This document shows, piece after piece, positions 33,588 to 40,462 of a DNA stretch of 64,000 nucleotides. The stretch's first letter is position 1. The number at the start of each line of letters is the position of its first letter. This DNA is from Ornithinimicrobium sp. F0845 (GTDB taxonomy: Bacteria; Actinomycetota; Actinomycetes; Actinomycetales; Dermatophilaceae), in contig NZ_JALKAL010000007.1 of the NCBI RefSeq assembly GCF_023015765.1, positions 124,001 to 188,000 on the forward strand, written 5' to 3'. The translations under genes and the position numbers were made by a program. The notes below the pieces were generated by a model that saw nothing but the letters and a program-made list of their open reading frames with translations, was not told the DNA's origin and made no database searches.

Positions 33588-34408
33588 GCACCACGACCCT
33601 GACCCAGTCCCCCGCCCCGACGGCCGAGCCGACCACCGAGCCGCCCCGGCGTTCGCTGGCCCGCGACACCGGCATCGTGCTGGCGCGCGAGCTGAGGCCG
33701 GTGCTGGGCGACCCGTTCTCGGTGATCTTCTCGCTGATCCAGCCGCTGTTCTTCCTCGGCCTGTTCGGGCCTCTGCTGGTCGGCAACCTGGAGGCCGGGG
33801 TGCCCGGCGGGAGCGTGTGGCAGTGGTTCGTCCCCGCGATCATCGTGATGATCTCGCTGTTCGGCTCCAGCACCGTCGGCGCCAACCTGCTCTTCGAGCT
33901 GCAGACCGGCGCCCACGAGCGGATGCTGGTGACCCCGCTGGGCCGCTCCTCGCTGCTGGTCGGCCGGGCGCTCAAGGAGATCGTCACCCTCGTCGTCCAG
34001 GCGCTGATCATCGTCCTGGTCATGCTGCCGTTCGGGTTCACCCTCTATCCGGTCGGCGCGGTGCTCGGCCTGGCGCTGCTCGCGGTGCTGGGCGTCGGGA
34101 TCAGCTCGCTGAGCTATGCCCTCGCGCTGGCCGTGCGCAAGCAGGACTGGATGTTCTGGATCGTCCAGCAGACCCTCGTGTTCCCGCTGATGATCCTGTC
34201 CGGCATGCTGCTGCCGCTGGAGGGCGGGCCGGGCTGGATGCAGGCGCTGGCCAAGGTCAACCCGCTGACCTACATCGTCGACGCGGAGCGGGCGCTGTTC
34301 GCCGGTGACCTCGGGGCGCCCGCGGTGCTCTGGGGCTTCGTGGCCGCGGGGCTGACCGCCGTCGTCGGTCTCTGGCTGGGCATCCGGTCGATGCGGCACA
34401 GCGACTGA
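33584..34408 (+). CDS. ABC-2 type permease (DrrB-like)
   Basis: 274 residues. After a Thr/Pro-rich cytoplasmic tail come six predicted membrane helices with the ABC-2 signature region (GMLLPLEGGPGWMQALAKVNPLTYIVDA). It forms the channel for the upstream ATPase. The start lies in ATGA with the ATPase stop. The substrate is unknown. Confidence 0.92.
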   Translation: MSTTTLTQSPAPTAEPTTEPPRRSLARDTGIVLARELRPVLGDPFSVIFSLIQPLFFLGLFGPLLVGNLEAGVPGGSVWQWFVPAIIVMISLFGSSTVGANLLFELQTGAHERMLVTPLGRSSLLVGRALKEIVTLVVQALIIVLVMLPFGFTLYPVGAVLGLALLAVLGVGISSLSYALALAVRKQDWMFWIVQQTLVFPLMILSGMLLPLEGGPGWMQALAKVNPLTYIVDAERALFAGDLGAPAVLWGFVAAGLTAVVGLWLGIRSMRHSD

Positions 34409-34423
34409 CCGGGAGGATCTGAG

Positions 34424-35401
34424 ATGCCCACACCCGCAGGACGCCTGCTCACTCTCCTGTCCCTGCTGCAGGCCAGGCGCGACTGGAGCGGCTCCGACCT
34501 GGCCGGACGGCTCGAGGTGAGTGCCCGCACGGTCCGGCGGGACGTGGACCGGCTGCGGGAGATGGGCTACCCGGTCCAGACGACCAAGGGACCCGACGGC
34601 GGCTACCGCCTGGCACCGGGGTCGGACCTGCCGCCGATGCTGTTCGACGACGACCAGGCCGTCGCCGTCGCGGTCGCCCTGCAGACCGCGGCGGGCAGCA
34701 TCGGCGGGATCGAGGAGGCCTCCCTGCGGGCGCTCACCACGATCCGGCAGGTCATGCCCTCGCGGTTGCGCCACCGGGTCGACGCGCTGCAGGTCACCGC
34801 CGTGGGTTCCAGTGCGGGTCCGCCACCGGTCGACGCCCAGCGGCTGCTCGCGGTGGGCACCGCCTGCCGGGACCACGAGGTGCTGCGGTTCGGCTACACC
34901 GCCAAGGACGGGGTCGAGTCGGTCCGGCGGGTCGAGCCGCACCGGCTGGTGAGCTGGGGACGCCGCTGGTATCTCGTCGCCTGGGACCTCGAGCGCGACG
35001 ACTGGCGCACCTTCCGGGTCGACCGGCTGACTCCCCGCGTGCCGACCGGGCCGCGGTTCACGCCGCGGGAGCTGACCGACGAGCGGGTCGCCGAGCTGGT
35101 GCGACCCCCTGAGTCGGCCTCGCCCTGGCAGGTCCGTGGGACGGTCCTGATGCGGGCGCCTGCCTCGCTGGTCACCCAGTGGGTGCCGCCCTACCAGGGC
35201 AGCGTCACGGCGGTGGACGAGGAGTCGTGCCTGGTCGACGTCGGCTCCTGGTCCTACCCGTCCCTGGCCGGGTGGCTACTGCTCTTCGAGGCCGACTTCG
35301 AGGTGATCAGCCCGCCCGAGCTGCGGTCCGCCCTGGACGACACCGCCGCCCGGCTGGCGCGGGCAGTGGCTGCCTCGGCCGAGAAGCCTGCGCGTCCCTG
35401 A
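34424..35401 (+). CDS. WYL-domain transcriptional regulator
   Basis: 325 residues from ATG 34424, with GGGAGGAT upstream, 15 bp after the permease. A DeoR-type winged helix (DLAGRLEVSARTVRRDVDRL) is followed by the WYL domain (FGYTAKDGVE, WYLVAWDLERDDWRTFRVDR) and a C-terminal WCX-type domain. WYL proteins sense ligands or nucleic acids. As the third gene of the DrrAB-like operon it probably controls it. Its last codons and stop carry the left copy of the 21-bp repeat that flanks the toxin-antitoxin cassette. Confidence 0.9.
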   Translation: MPTPAGRLLTLLSLLQARRDWSGSDLAGRLEVSARTVRRDVDRLREMGYPVQTTKGPDGGYRLAPGSDLPPMLFDDDQAVAVAVALQTAAGSIGGIEEASLRALTTIRQVMPSRLRHRVDALQVTAVGSSAGPPPVDAQRLLAVGTACRDHEVLRFGYTAKDGVESVRRVEPHRLVSWGRRWYLVAWDLERDDWRTFRVDRLTPRVPTGPRFTPRELTDERVAELVRPPESASPWQVRGTVLMRAPASLVTQWVPPYQGSVTAVDEESCLVDVGSWSYPSLAGWLLLFEADFEVISPPELRSALDDTAARLARAVAASAEKPARP

Positions 35402-35408
35402 GCGATGC
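35388..35408. repeat. 21-bp direct repeat, left copy
   Basis: A perfect 21-bp match (starting CTGCGCGTCCCTGAG) to 36059-36079. This copy spans the end of the WYL gene. The two copies bracket the toxin-antitoxin genes, as expected for an insertion that duplicated its target or for recombination between short repeats. Confidence 0.85.
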
Positions 35409-35499
35409 TGCTGCTGTTCGTCTATGCACGACGCTCGTCTTCCAGCGGAAGGCGGCCGATGAGGCCCGCGGAACTCGACACCGCTGCCGACCGCGAGGC

Positions 35500-35757
35500 T
35501 CATCGCTCGTAGACATCACGACGATGGCCGAGCGTGACGACCACGACGAGCAGTCTGGTGTCCTCCACCGTGTAGATGATGCGGTAGTTGCCGACGCGGA
35601 TGCGCAGGCCGTCCCGACCGCGGAGTGCCCTTGCTCCGGGCGGTCTCGGATCGGCAGCCAACAGAGCGATGGCTCCACGGATGCGGGCCTGGTGCTGTCG
35701 ATCGATGCGTTTCAGCGCGCGTAGGGCGGCGGGTCGCACCTCGATCTCATACGCCAC
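35500..35757 (-). CDS. RelE/ParE-family toxin
   Basis: 85 residues. The protein has the RelE fold pattern: AYEIEVRPAALRALKRIDRQ at the N-terminus, RALRGRDGLRIRVGNYRIIY in the middle and a VVVVTLGHRRDVYER end with the conserved GHRxxxY. Such toxins cut mRNA on the ribosome. It begins 3 bp after the antitoxin gene ends, the normal antitoxin-first order. All typical residues are present, so it is probably active. Confidence 0.9.
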   Translation of the reverse strand: MAYEIEVRPAALRALKRIDRQHQARIRGAIALLAADPRPPGARALRGRDGLRIRVGNYRIIYTVEDTRLLVVVVTLGHRRDVYER

Positions 35758-35760
35758 CAG

Positions 35761-36006
35761 TCACCACCCGAGGTCGGTCTTAACCTGCTCCCACGGGATG
35801 TTCGGGCCCTCTTCGGCCATCGCTGCGTCGAAGGCAGCGACATCCTCCGCCTCCTCCGCCGCTTCCATCAGTCGGTGGTATTCCGCAGGGCTGATCACGA
35901 CTGCCTCAGTCTCGCCCCGGCGCTCAACGAAGACCGCCTCGTGCTGCGCGGTCTCAATGACGGCGGCAAATCTCTTGCGTGCCTCAGAGGCGGAAATGGC
36001 TGACAT
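35761..36006 (-). CDS. Phd/YefM-family antitoxin
   Basis: 81 residues from ATG 36006. The N-terminal domain MSAISASEARKRFAAVIETA with ISPAEYHRLMEA is the Phd/YefM DNA-binding fold; the acidic C-terminus (about 50-81) should wrap the toxin. Two TGTACA palindromes lie just upstream, the known YefM recognition hexamer, supporting autoregulation. A longer frame to 36084 reads through that operator and is rejected. Confidence 0.9.
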   Translation of the reverse strand: MSAISASEARKRFAAVIETAQHEAVFVERRGETEAVVISPAEYHRLMEAAEEAEDVAAFDAAMAEEGPNIPWEQVKTDLGW

Positions 36007-36014
36007 GCGCCAAT

Positions 36015-36041
36015 TGTACAAAATCTGCAGTGAACTGTACA
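36015..36041. promoter_or_regulatory. YefM-type operator, two TGTACA palindromes
   Basis: TGTACA occurs at 36015-36020 and 36036-36041, 21 bp apart (two helical turns), 9-35 bp upstream of the antitoxin start. YefM antitoxins are known to bind repeats with a TGTACA core. Confidence 0.7.
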
Positions 36042-36058
36042 TATCGACTCGGTCCCGT

Positions 36059-36079
36059 CTGCGCGTCCCTGAGCGATGC
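36059..36079. repeat. 21-bp direct repeat, right copy
   Basis: Second copy of the 21-bp repeat at 35388-35408. Its last 9 bases are also the start of the left arm of the large hairpin at 36071-36138, so the intact context (gene end, then hairpin) is on this side. Confidence 0.85.
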
Positions 36080-36138
36080 GACATATTGTGCGGCGTGCGT
36101 CAGGGACCGCACTCGGCGCACGATATGTCGCATCGCTC
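36071..36138. terminator. Large hairpin, likely the displaced WYL-operon terminator
   Basis: Two 25-nt arms (36071-36095 and 36114-36138) pair at 24 positions counting one wobble, around an 18-nt loop. Joined to the left 21-bp repeat, this hairpin would start right at the WYL stop codon, so it was probably that operon's terminator before the toxin-antitoxin cassette came between. Confidence 0.6.
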
Positions 36139-36204
36139 GGTGAGGTGCCAGGCCGCCAGCCGCTCCACGTCGAGCCGGGCAGCCGCCCAGCAGGAGGCAT
36201 CGGG

Positions 36205-36783
36205 TCACCGGAGGGTGTCGACCCACTCGATGATGCTGGCTGCGGACTCCGCCGGGGACACCCCAACGGTGTCGAGGACGAGGTGCGGGTGCTGGTCGAG
36301 GAGCTCGCTCGCCACATGGTCACCGTCGGCCGAGGTCATCTGCCACGTGGCCTCCATCTGCCGAACGTTGTCGTCGGACCACTCGAGGTCCCGCTTCGAC
36401 GCCTTGTGCAGGAGCCGTTCCTCCGTGCGGTTGCGAGCCAGCCGGGTGTCCAGGTCGGCTCGCAGCTCGACGAAGGCGACGCGCTCGAAGATGCCGACGT
36501 AGTCCTCCACCTCCACCAGATCGTCCTGGCTGTCGAGCGCCCAGACGACGGAGAAGATCAGGTCGACGTCATGCCTGGCCGCCTCCTCCAGCACGCGCCG
36601 CCGGAACTCCCGGTTGAGCGTGGTGAAGGGAGGGGTGCCGTAGCCGAAGGTCTCCAGCAGGGGCTCGATCGTCATGTGGTTGTGGAACAGGCGGAAGGAG
36701 CTGCTCTCCGCGACCGCCCGGCCTATGGTCATCTTGCCCACGGCCGGCGGACCGAAGAGCACGAGAAGCATGTGCCGCAGCAT
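36205..36783 (-). CDS. Small P-loop kinase-like ATPase
   Basis: 192 residues. Walker A is GPPAVGKMTIG (near residue 11, or residue 7 from the second Met), followed by FHNHMTIEPLLETFGYG, an aspartate-rich DVDLIFSVVW and a lid-like RLARNRTEERLLHKASKRD. The pattern fits small nucleotide or shikimate-kinase-like proteins in actinobacteria with unknown substrate. It is divergent from peptidase E, with 14 bp between starts. Confidence 0.75.
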   Translation of the reverse strand: MLRHMLLVLFGPPAVGKMTIGRAVAESSSFRLFHNHMTIEPLLETFGYGTPPFTTLNREFRRRVLEEAARHDVDLIFSVVWALDSQDDLVEVEDYVGIFERVAFVELRADLDTRLARNRTEERLLHKASKRDLEWSDDNVRQMEATWQMTSADGDHVASELLDQHPHLVLDTVGVSPAESAASIIEWVDTLR

Positions 36784-36797
36784 GGCACAGTGGCAGC

Positions 36798-37460
36798 GTG
36801 AAGCTGCTGCTGACCTCCGGTGGCGTGACCAACTCGAGCATCCACGCCGCCCTCGACCGCCTCCTGGGCCAACCGGTTGCCGAGTCCCATGCCCTGGTCG
36901 TGCCGACCGCGCAGTGGGGGCACCCGGCGTGCGGACCGGCCTCGGTGCAGGGACTGGTCGCGGCCGGCGACCGATGGCAGCAGCTGACCGGCCTCGGCTG
37001 GGGATCGCTCGGTGTCCTCGAGCTCACCGCGCTGCCCACGATCGGTGCACAACGCTGGCTCCCGTGGGTCCGGCAGGCCGACGTCCTCCTCGTCGACGGC
37101 GGCGATGCGACCTACCTGTGCCACTGGATGCGGGCGTCCGGCCTGGCCGACGAACTCGACTCGCTGACCGACACGGTGTGGGTCGGCGTCAGCGCCGGGA
37201 GCATGGTGCTGACGCCCCGCATCGGCACCCTCTTCGTCGAGTGGTCCGACGCACCCGACGACCGGACCCTCGGGGTGGTGGACTTCTCGATCTTCCCGCA
37301 CCTGGACGCCTTCCCGACCAACACCCTGGCCGAGGCGGAGCGGTGGGCCGCACACCTCGGCGCTCCCGCCTACGCCATCGACGAGCAGACGGCCATCACG
37401 GTCGTCGACGGCACGGTCGAGGTGGTCTCCGAGGGACGGTGGAAGGCCTTCGGTTTCTAA
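36798..37460 (+). CDS. Peptidase E-like (S51 family) protein
   Basis: 220 residues from a GTG start. The class I glutamine-amidotransferase-like fold shows VDGGDATYLCHWM and the nucleophile elbow VGVSAGSMVL (Ser in GxSAG), with a downstream FPHLDAFPTNTLAEAERW His. S51 peptidases cleave Asp-Xaa dipeptides in the cytoplasm; some relatives are cyanophycinases. A strong bidirectional hairpin follows the stop. Confidence 0.85.
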   Translation: MKLLLTSGGVTNSSIHAALDRLLGQPVAESHALVVPTAQWGHPACGPASVQGLVAAGDRWQQLTGLGWGSLGVLELTALPTIGAQRWLPWVRQADVLLVDGGDATYLCHWMRASGLADELDSLTDTVWVGVSAGSMVLTPRIGTLFVEWSDAPDDRTLGVVDFSIFPHLDAFPTNTLAEAERWAAHLGAPAYAIDEQTAITVVDGTVEVVSEGRWKAFGF

Positions 37461-37481
37461 CCGCCCGGCCTCCGGGCGGTA
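37461..37481. terminator. Bidirectional hairpin between convergent genes
   Basis: A perfect 9-bp stem, ACCGCCCGG with CCGGGCGGT, and a 3-nt loop lie directly after the peptidase E stop and before the convergent membrane-protein stop. Confidence 0.75.
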
Positions 37482-37490
37482 GCGCCCCCA

Positions 37491-38417
37491 TCACCGGCCG
37501 CGCAGCCGCAGGGCCAGCGCCCCGACACCGGCGAACCCAGCCACGGCCCGCAGCAACGAGGCACCAACCGTGGCCCAGTCGACCGAGGCCTGGCCGACCA
37601 GGTCGTTCGGCACGAGCAGGGTGACCGCCAGGAAGGTGCCCCACGCGGCCAGCGCACCGGTGCCCACGAACGCCGCGACCACGGTGACGCGCCCCGCACC
37701 GGGCCGCGTCAGGCCCATCAGCGCCAAGGCGGCGACGCCGCTGATCACGAGGTCGACGAGCCGGTTGCTCAGCGGCACGTCGGAGAGCACGAGGTGGGCT
37801 GCACCGGCCAGCACGGCGAGCGCAGCCGCGGCCCGCAGCGCCGCACGGGACCTCGGGCCCGCCACGGGGAGCGGGCGCCCGCCCCACCGCTGCCAGCCGT
37901 AGATCGCGAAGGCACCGAGCAGCCCGATGCCCAGGCCGGCGAACCCGGCATACACCATCCCGTAGACCCAGCCGTCGATCGGCGGCACCTCCCCGGTCGT
38001 GGGCTGTGCCGGGCTGACCGCCTGCCAGACCAGGTTGATCGGCAGCGTCACGAGGATCTGGCCGAGCAGACCGGCGCCGATCCACATCGGCGGCAGCACC
38101 AGCCACAGCGGCGCCCGGATGCCGCGGCGGAAGAAGAAGACCCCGGCCAGGACGAGCGCCACGACGTCGAGCCCCATGGTGAGACTGTTGAGCAGCGTCA
38201 GCCCCGCGCCGTGGCCGAACTCGGGGTCCTGCAGACCGACCCGCGAGCCGGACAGCCAGGCGATCTTGAGCACCAGGTAGGGCAGGGTCATCACCGCCGC
38301 GAACGCCGCCAGCGAGCGGCGGGCCGGCCCCACGGGTGGCAGGTCCGCGGTGGACGCGTTCCGGGCAGAGGGCATGGTGGTCGGGTGAGTGGGTGAAGAG
38401 GTCTGTCGCGTGTTCAT
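37491..38417 (-). CDS. Hypothetical multi-pass membrane protein
   Basis: 308 residues from ATG 38417. After a polar N-terminus of about 35 residues there are about seven predicted membrane helices, with a conserved-looking KIAWLSGSRVG, FGHGAGLTLLNSLTMG and VYGMVYAGFAGLGIG. I do not recognise a named family or function. It is divergent from the downstream sensor kinase gene (start 38525), which could control it. Confidence 0.7.
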   Translation of the reverse strand: MNTRQTSSPTHPTTMPSARNASTADLPPVGPARRSLAAFAAVMTLPYLVLKIAWLSGSRVGLQDPEFGHGAGLTLLNSLTMGLDVVALVLAGVFFFRRGIRAPLWLVLPPMWIGAGLLGQILVTLPINLVWQAVSPAQPTTGEVPPIDGWVYGMVYAGFAGLGIGLLGAFAIYGWQRWGGRPLPVAGPRSRAALRAAAALAVLAGAAHLVLSDVPLSNRLVDLVISGVAALALMGLTRPGAGRVTVVAAFVGTGALAAWGTFLAVTLLVPNDLVGQASVDWATVGASLLRAVAGFAGVGALALRLRGR

Positions 38418-38524
38418 GAGACCACCGTCCCCGCAGTATGCCGACGCTCGCCTCACCCGCACTGGTGGTCCTGCTCCCTCGCTCGGGTGAGCAGGTGCGG
38501 GCCACGGGCTGGGAGGATGGGGAC

Positions 38525-39790
38525 ATGGTCACCCGCTGGACGAAGGGACTGCTCCACCTCCTGGTGGGCGGTGCCTGCGCGGCTCTGGTGGCCTGGCTGG
38601 TCTTCGGGTTCAGCCAGACGGTCGTCCACACCTCCGGCCCGGTGCAGATCACGATGGCGGCCCTGGTGCTGCTGACCCTCGCCCTGGTCGGGTGGCTGCT
38701 GCTCACGCCACCGGTGCGCCCGGCCGAGGTGGCGCTGGCCCGCGCCCTGCTCGACGTCGAGCTGCCGGAGCCGGTGGACACCACCTCGTGGGGCGCCCGC
38801 GGCCGGGGCCCGGTGTGGGCGAGCGCCGTCATCGTGCTGGGCGGGCTGTCCCTGCTGGCCCTGCTGTGGTGCCTGCCCCAGGGCCTGGCGATGGTCGTCC
38901 TGGCGTTCAGCGACGACTCAGCCGCGCTGCTGCCCTCCGGGCTGGACGACCTGCCTCCGCTCGTGCTGGTGCCACTCGGGCTGCTGGTGGCGGCAGCGGG
39001 ACTCCTGGTCCAGCCGCTGCTGGTCGTCCTGCTCCGGCGCCTCGCCCGGCCGATGCTCGGGCCGACCGCGCAGGACCGGCTGGCGCACGCCGAGCACCAG
39101 CGGCGCGAGCTGCTGCGTGCCCACGAGCTGGCGCGCGAGCTGCACGACTCCGTGGGGCACGCGCTGACGGCGATCGGGGTGCAGGCCGAGGCAGGTGCTC
39201 GGGTCGCCGGTGCAGATCCCGGCTTCGCCCGGGAGGCGCTGGAGCAGATCTCGGTGACCACGCGGGCGGCGGTCGCCGAGCTGGACGAGGTGCTCGGCAC
39301 CCTGCGCACGGGGGCGGAGTCCCGCCACGCAACGCGCTCGGCGGGGGTGGAGTCGAGCTCGGCGGGGGTCGACTCCCGCCACGCGACGCGCTCGGCGGGG
39401 GTGGAGTCGCGCCACGCGCTGCAGGCACTGCTGGCTCCGTTCGGCCCCGCCGGCTCGGGGACCGTCCGGACCGACCTCGACGGTGAGGTCGCGGAGCAGG
39501 CCGGGCACACGGCATACCGGGTCGTGCAGGAGGCCGTGAGCAACGCCCGCCGGCACGGCTCCGCAGACCCCAGCGGACACGTGCGGCTGCGGGACGGCTG
39601 GATCGAGGTGCTGCTGGAGAACCCGGTGCCAGCCGACGCCCCGACGACTCACTCGGGCGGGCGCGGCCTGGTCGGGATGCGTGAGCGGCTGGCCCTGGTG
39701 GGCGGCAGCCTGGACGCAGGACCCGCGAGGGTCGACGGTCAGGACGGGTGGCGGCTGGTCGCCAGGATCCCGGCGCGGGAGGTCTCATGA
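38525..39790 (+). CDS. Membrane sensor histidine kinase with repeat-expanded linker
   Basis: 421 residues from ATG 38525. Four membrane helices fill the first 165 residues. The HisKA_3 dimerisation helix has the phosphoacceptor in ELARELHDSVGHALTA, and the HATPase end has VVQEAVSNARRHG and GGRGLVGMRERLALVGG. Between them, about residues 262-298, lies a tandem repeat of units like SRHATRSAGVE, unusual for a part that normally couples the helix bundle to the ATPase. The G1 box is compressed. The gene is coupled to its response regulator by an ATGA overlap. Confidence 0.88.
   Translation: MVTRWTKGLLHLLVGGACAALVAWLVFGFSQTVVHTSGPVQITMAALVLLTLALVGWLLLTPPVRPAEVALARALLDVELPEPVDTTSWGARGRGPVWASAVIVLGGLSLLALLWCLPQGLAMVVLAFSDDSAALLPSGLDDLPPLVLVPLGLLVAAAGLLVQPLLVVLLRRLARPMLGPTAQDRLAHAEHQRRELLRAHELARELHDSVGHALTAIGVQAEAGARVAGADPGFAREALEQISVTTRAAVAELDEVLGTLRTGAESRHATRSAGVESSSAGVDSRHATRSAGVESRHALQALLAPFGPAGSGTVRTDLDGEVAEQAGHTAYRVVQEAVSNARRHGSADPSGHVRLRDGWIEVLLENPVPADAPTTHSGGRGLVGMRERLALVGGSLDAGPARVDGQDGWRLVARIPAREVS
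39310..39420 (+). repeat. Tandem repeat inside the sensor kinase gene
   Basis: Two nearly identical units of about 48 bp (CCCGCCACGC-ACGCGCTCGGCGGGGGTGGAGTC) plus partial units, all in frame, encode the SRHATRSAGVE repeat in the kinase linker. Confidence 0.8.
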
Positions 39791-40416
39791 CCCGGGTGCT
39801 CGTCGTCGACGACGACGCGATGGTGCGCTCCGGCTTCGCGGCGATCCTCGGCGCCGAGCCGGACCTGGAGGTGGTGGGGCAGGCGGCCGACGGGGCCGAG
39901 GCGCTGACCCGGACCCGGTCGCTGGCTCCGGACGTCGTGGTGATGGACGTGCGGATGCCCCGGGTCGACGGGATCGAGGCCACGCGGCGCCTGCTGCGGC
40001 TGGACCCGGCGCCGCGCGTGCTGGTGGTCACGACGTTCGAGCACGACTCCTATGTCATGGAGGCGCTGGAGGCCGGGGCGCACGGGTTCCTGCTCAAGCG
40101 GGCCGGCGCCGACCAGCTCGTGCACGCCGTGCGCACGGTCGCCAGCACCGACGGGCTGCTCTTCCCGGAGGCGATCCGCGACCTGGTGCGTGCGGCCCGA
40201 CCCGCGTCCGCGAGGCAGCTGCCCGAGCTCTCCGACCGGGAGGCCGAGGTGCTGCGGCTGCTCGCCCGCGGCCTGTCCAACGCCGAGATCGCCGGGGAGC
40301 TCTATCTCGGGCAGGAGACCGTCAAGACCCACGTGCGGTCCCTGCTGGCCAAGCTCGCGGTGCGCGACCGCACGCAGGCGGTGGTGGCGGCCTTCGAGTC
40401 GGGCTTCGTCGGCTGA
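39787..40416 (+). CDS. NarL/LuxR-family response regulator
   Basis: 209 residues from ATG 39787 in the ATGA overlap with the kinase. The receiver domain has VDDDAMVRSG, phosphoacceptor Asp in VVMDVRMPRVDG, VTTFEHDSYV and FLLKRAG. The LuxR helix-turn-helix is complete (LSDREAEVLRLLARGLSNAEIA, VKTHVRSLLAKL). It is the partner of the upstream kinase. Confidence 0.93.
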   Translation: MTRVLVVDDDAMVRSGFAAILGAEPDLEVVGQAADGAEALTRTRSLAPDVVVMDVRMPRVDGIEATRRLLRLDPAPRVLVVTTFEHDSYVMEALEAGAHGFLLKRAGADQLVHAVRTVASTDGLLFPEAIRDLVRAARPASARQLPELSDREAEVLRLLARGLSNAEIAGELYLGQETVKTHVRSLLAKLAVRDRTQAVVAAFESGFVG

Positions 40417-40426
40417 CGCACGGGCA

Positions 40427-40454
40427 CCGGCCCGCGTGCGGGCTCATGGGCCGG
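40427..40454. terminator. Candidate hairpin between convergent genes
   Basis: CCGGCCC and GGGCCGG form a 7-bp stem with a 14-nt loop between the response regulator stop and the BCCT transporter stop. Confidence 0.4.
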
Positions 40455-40462
40455 GAGCCGGG

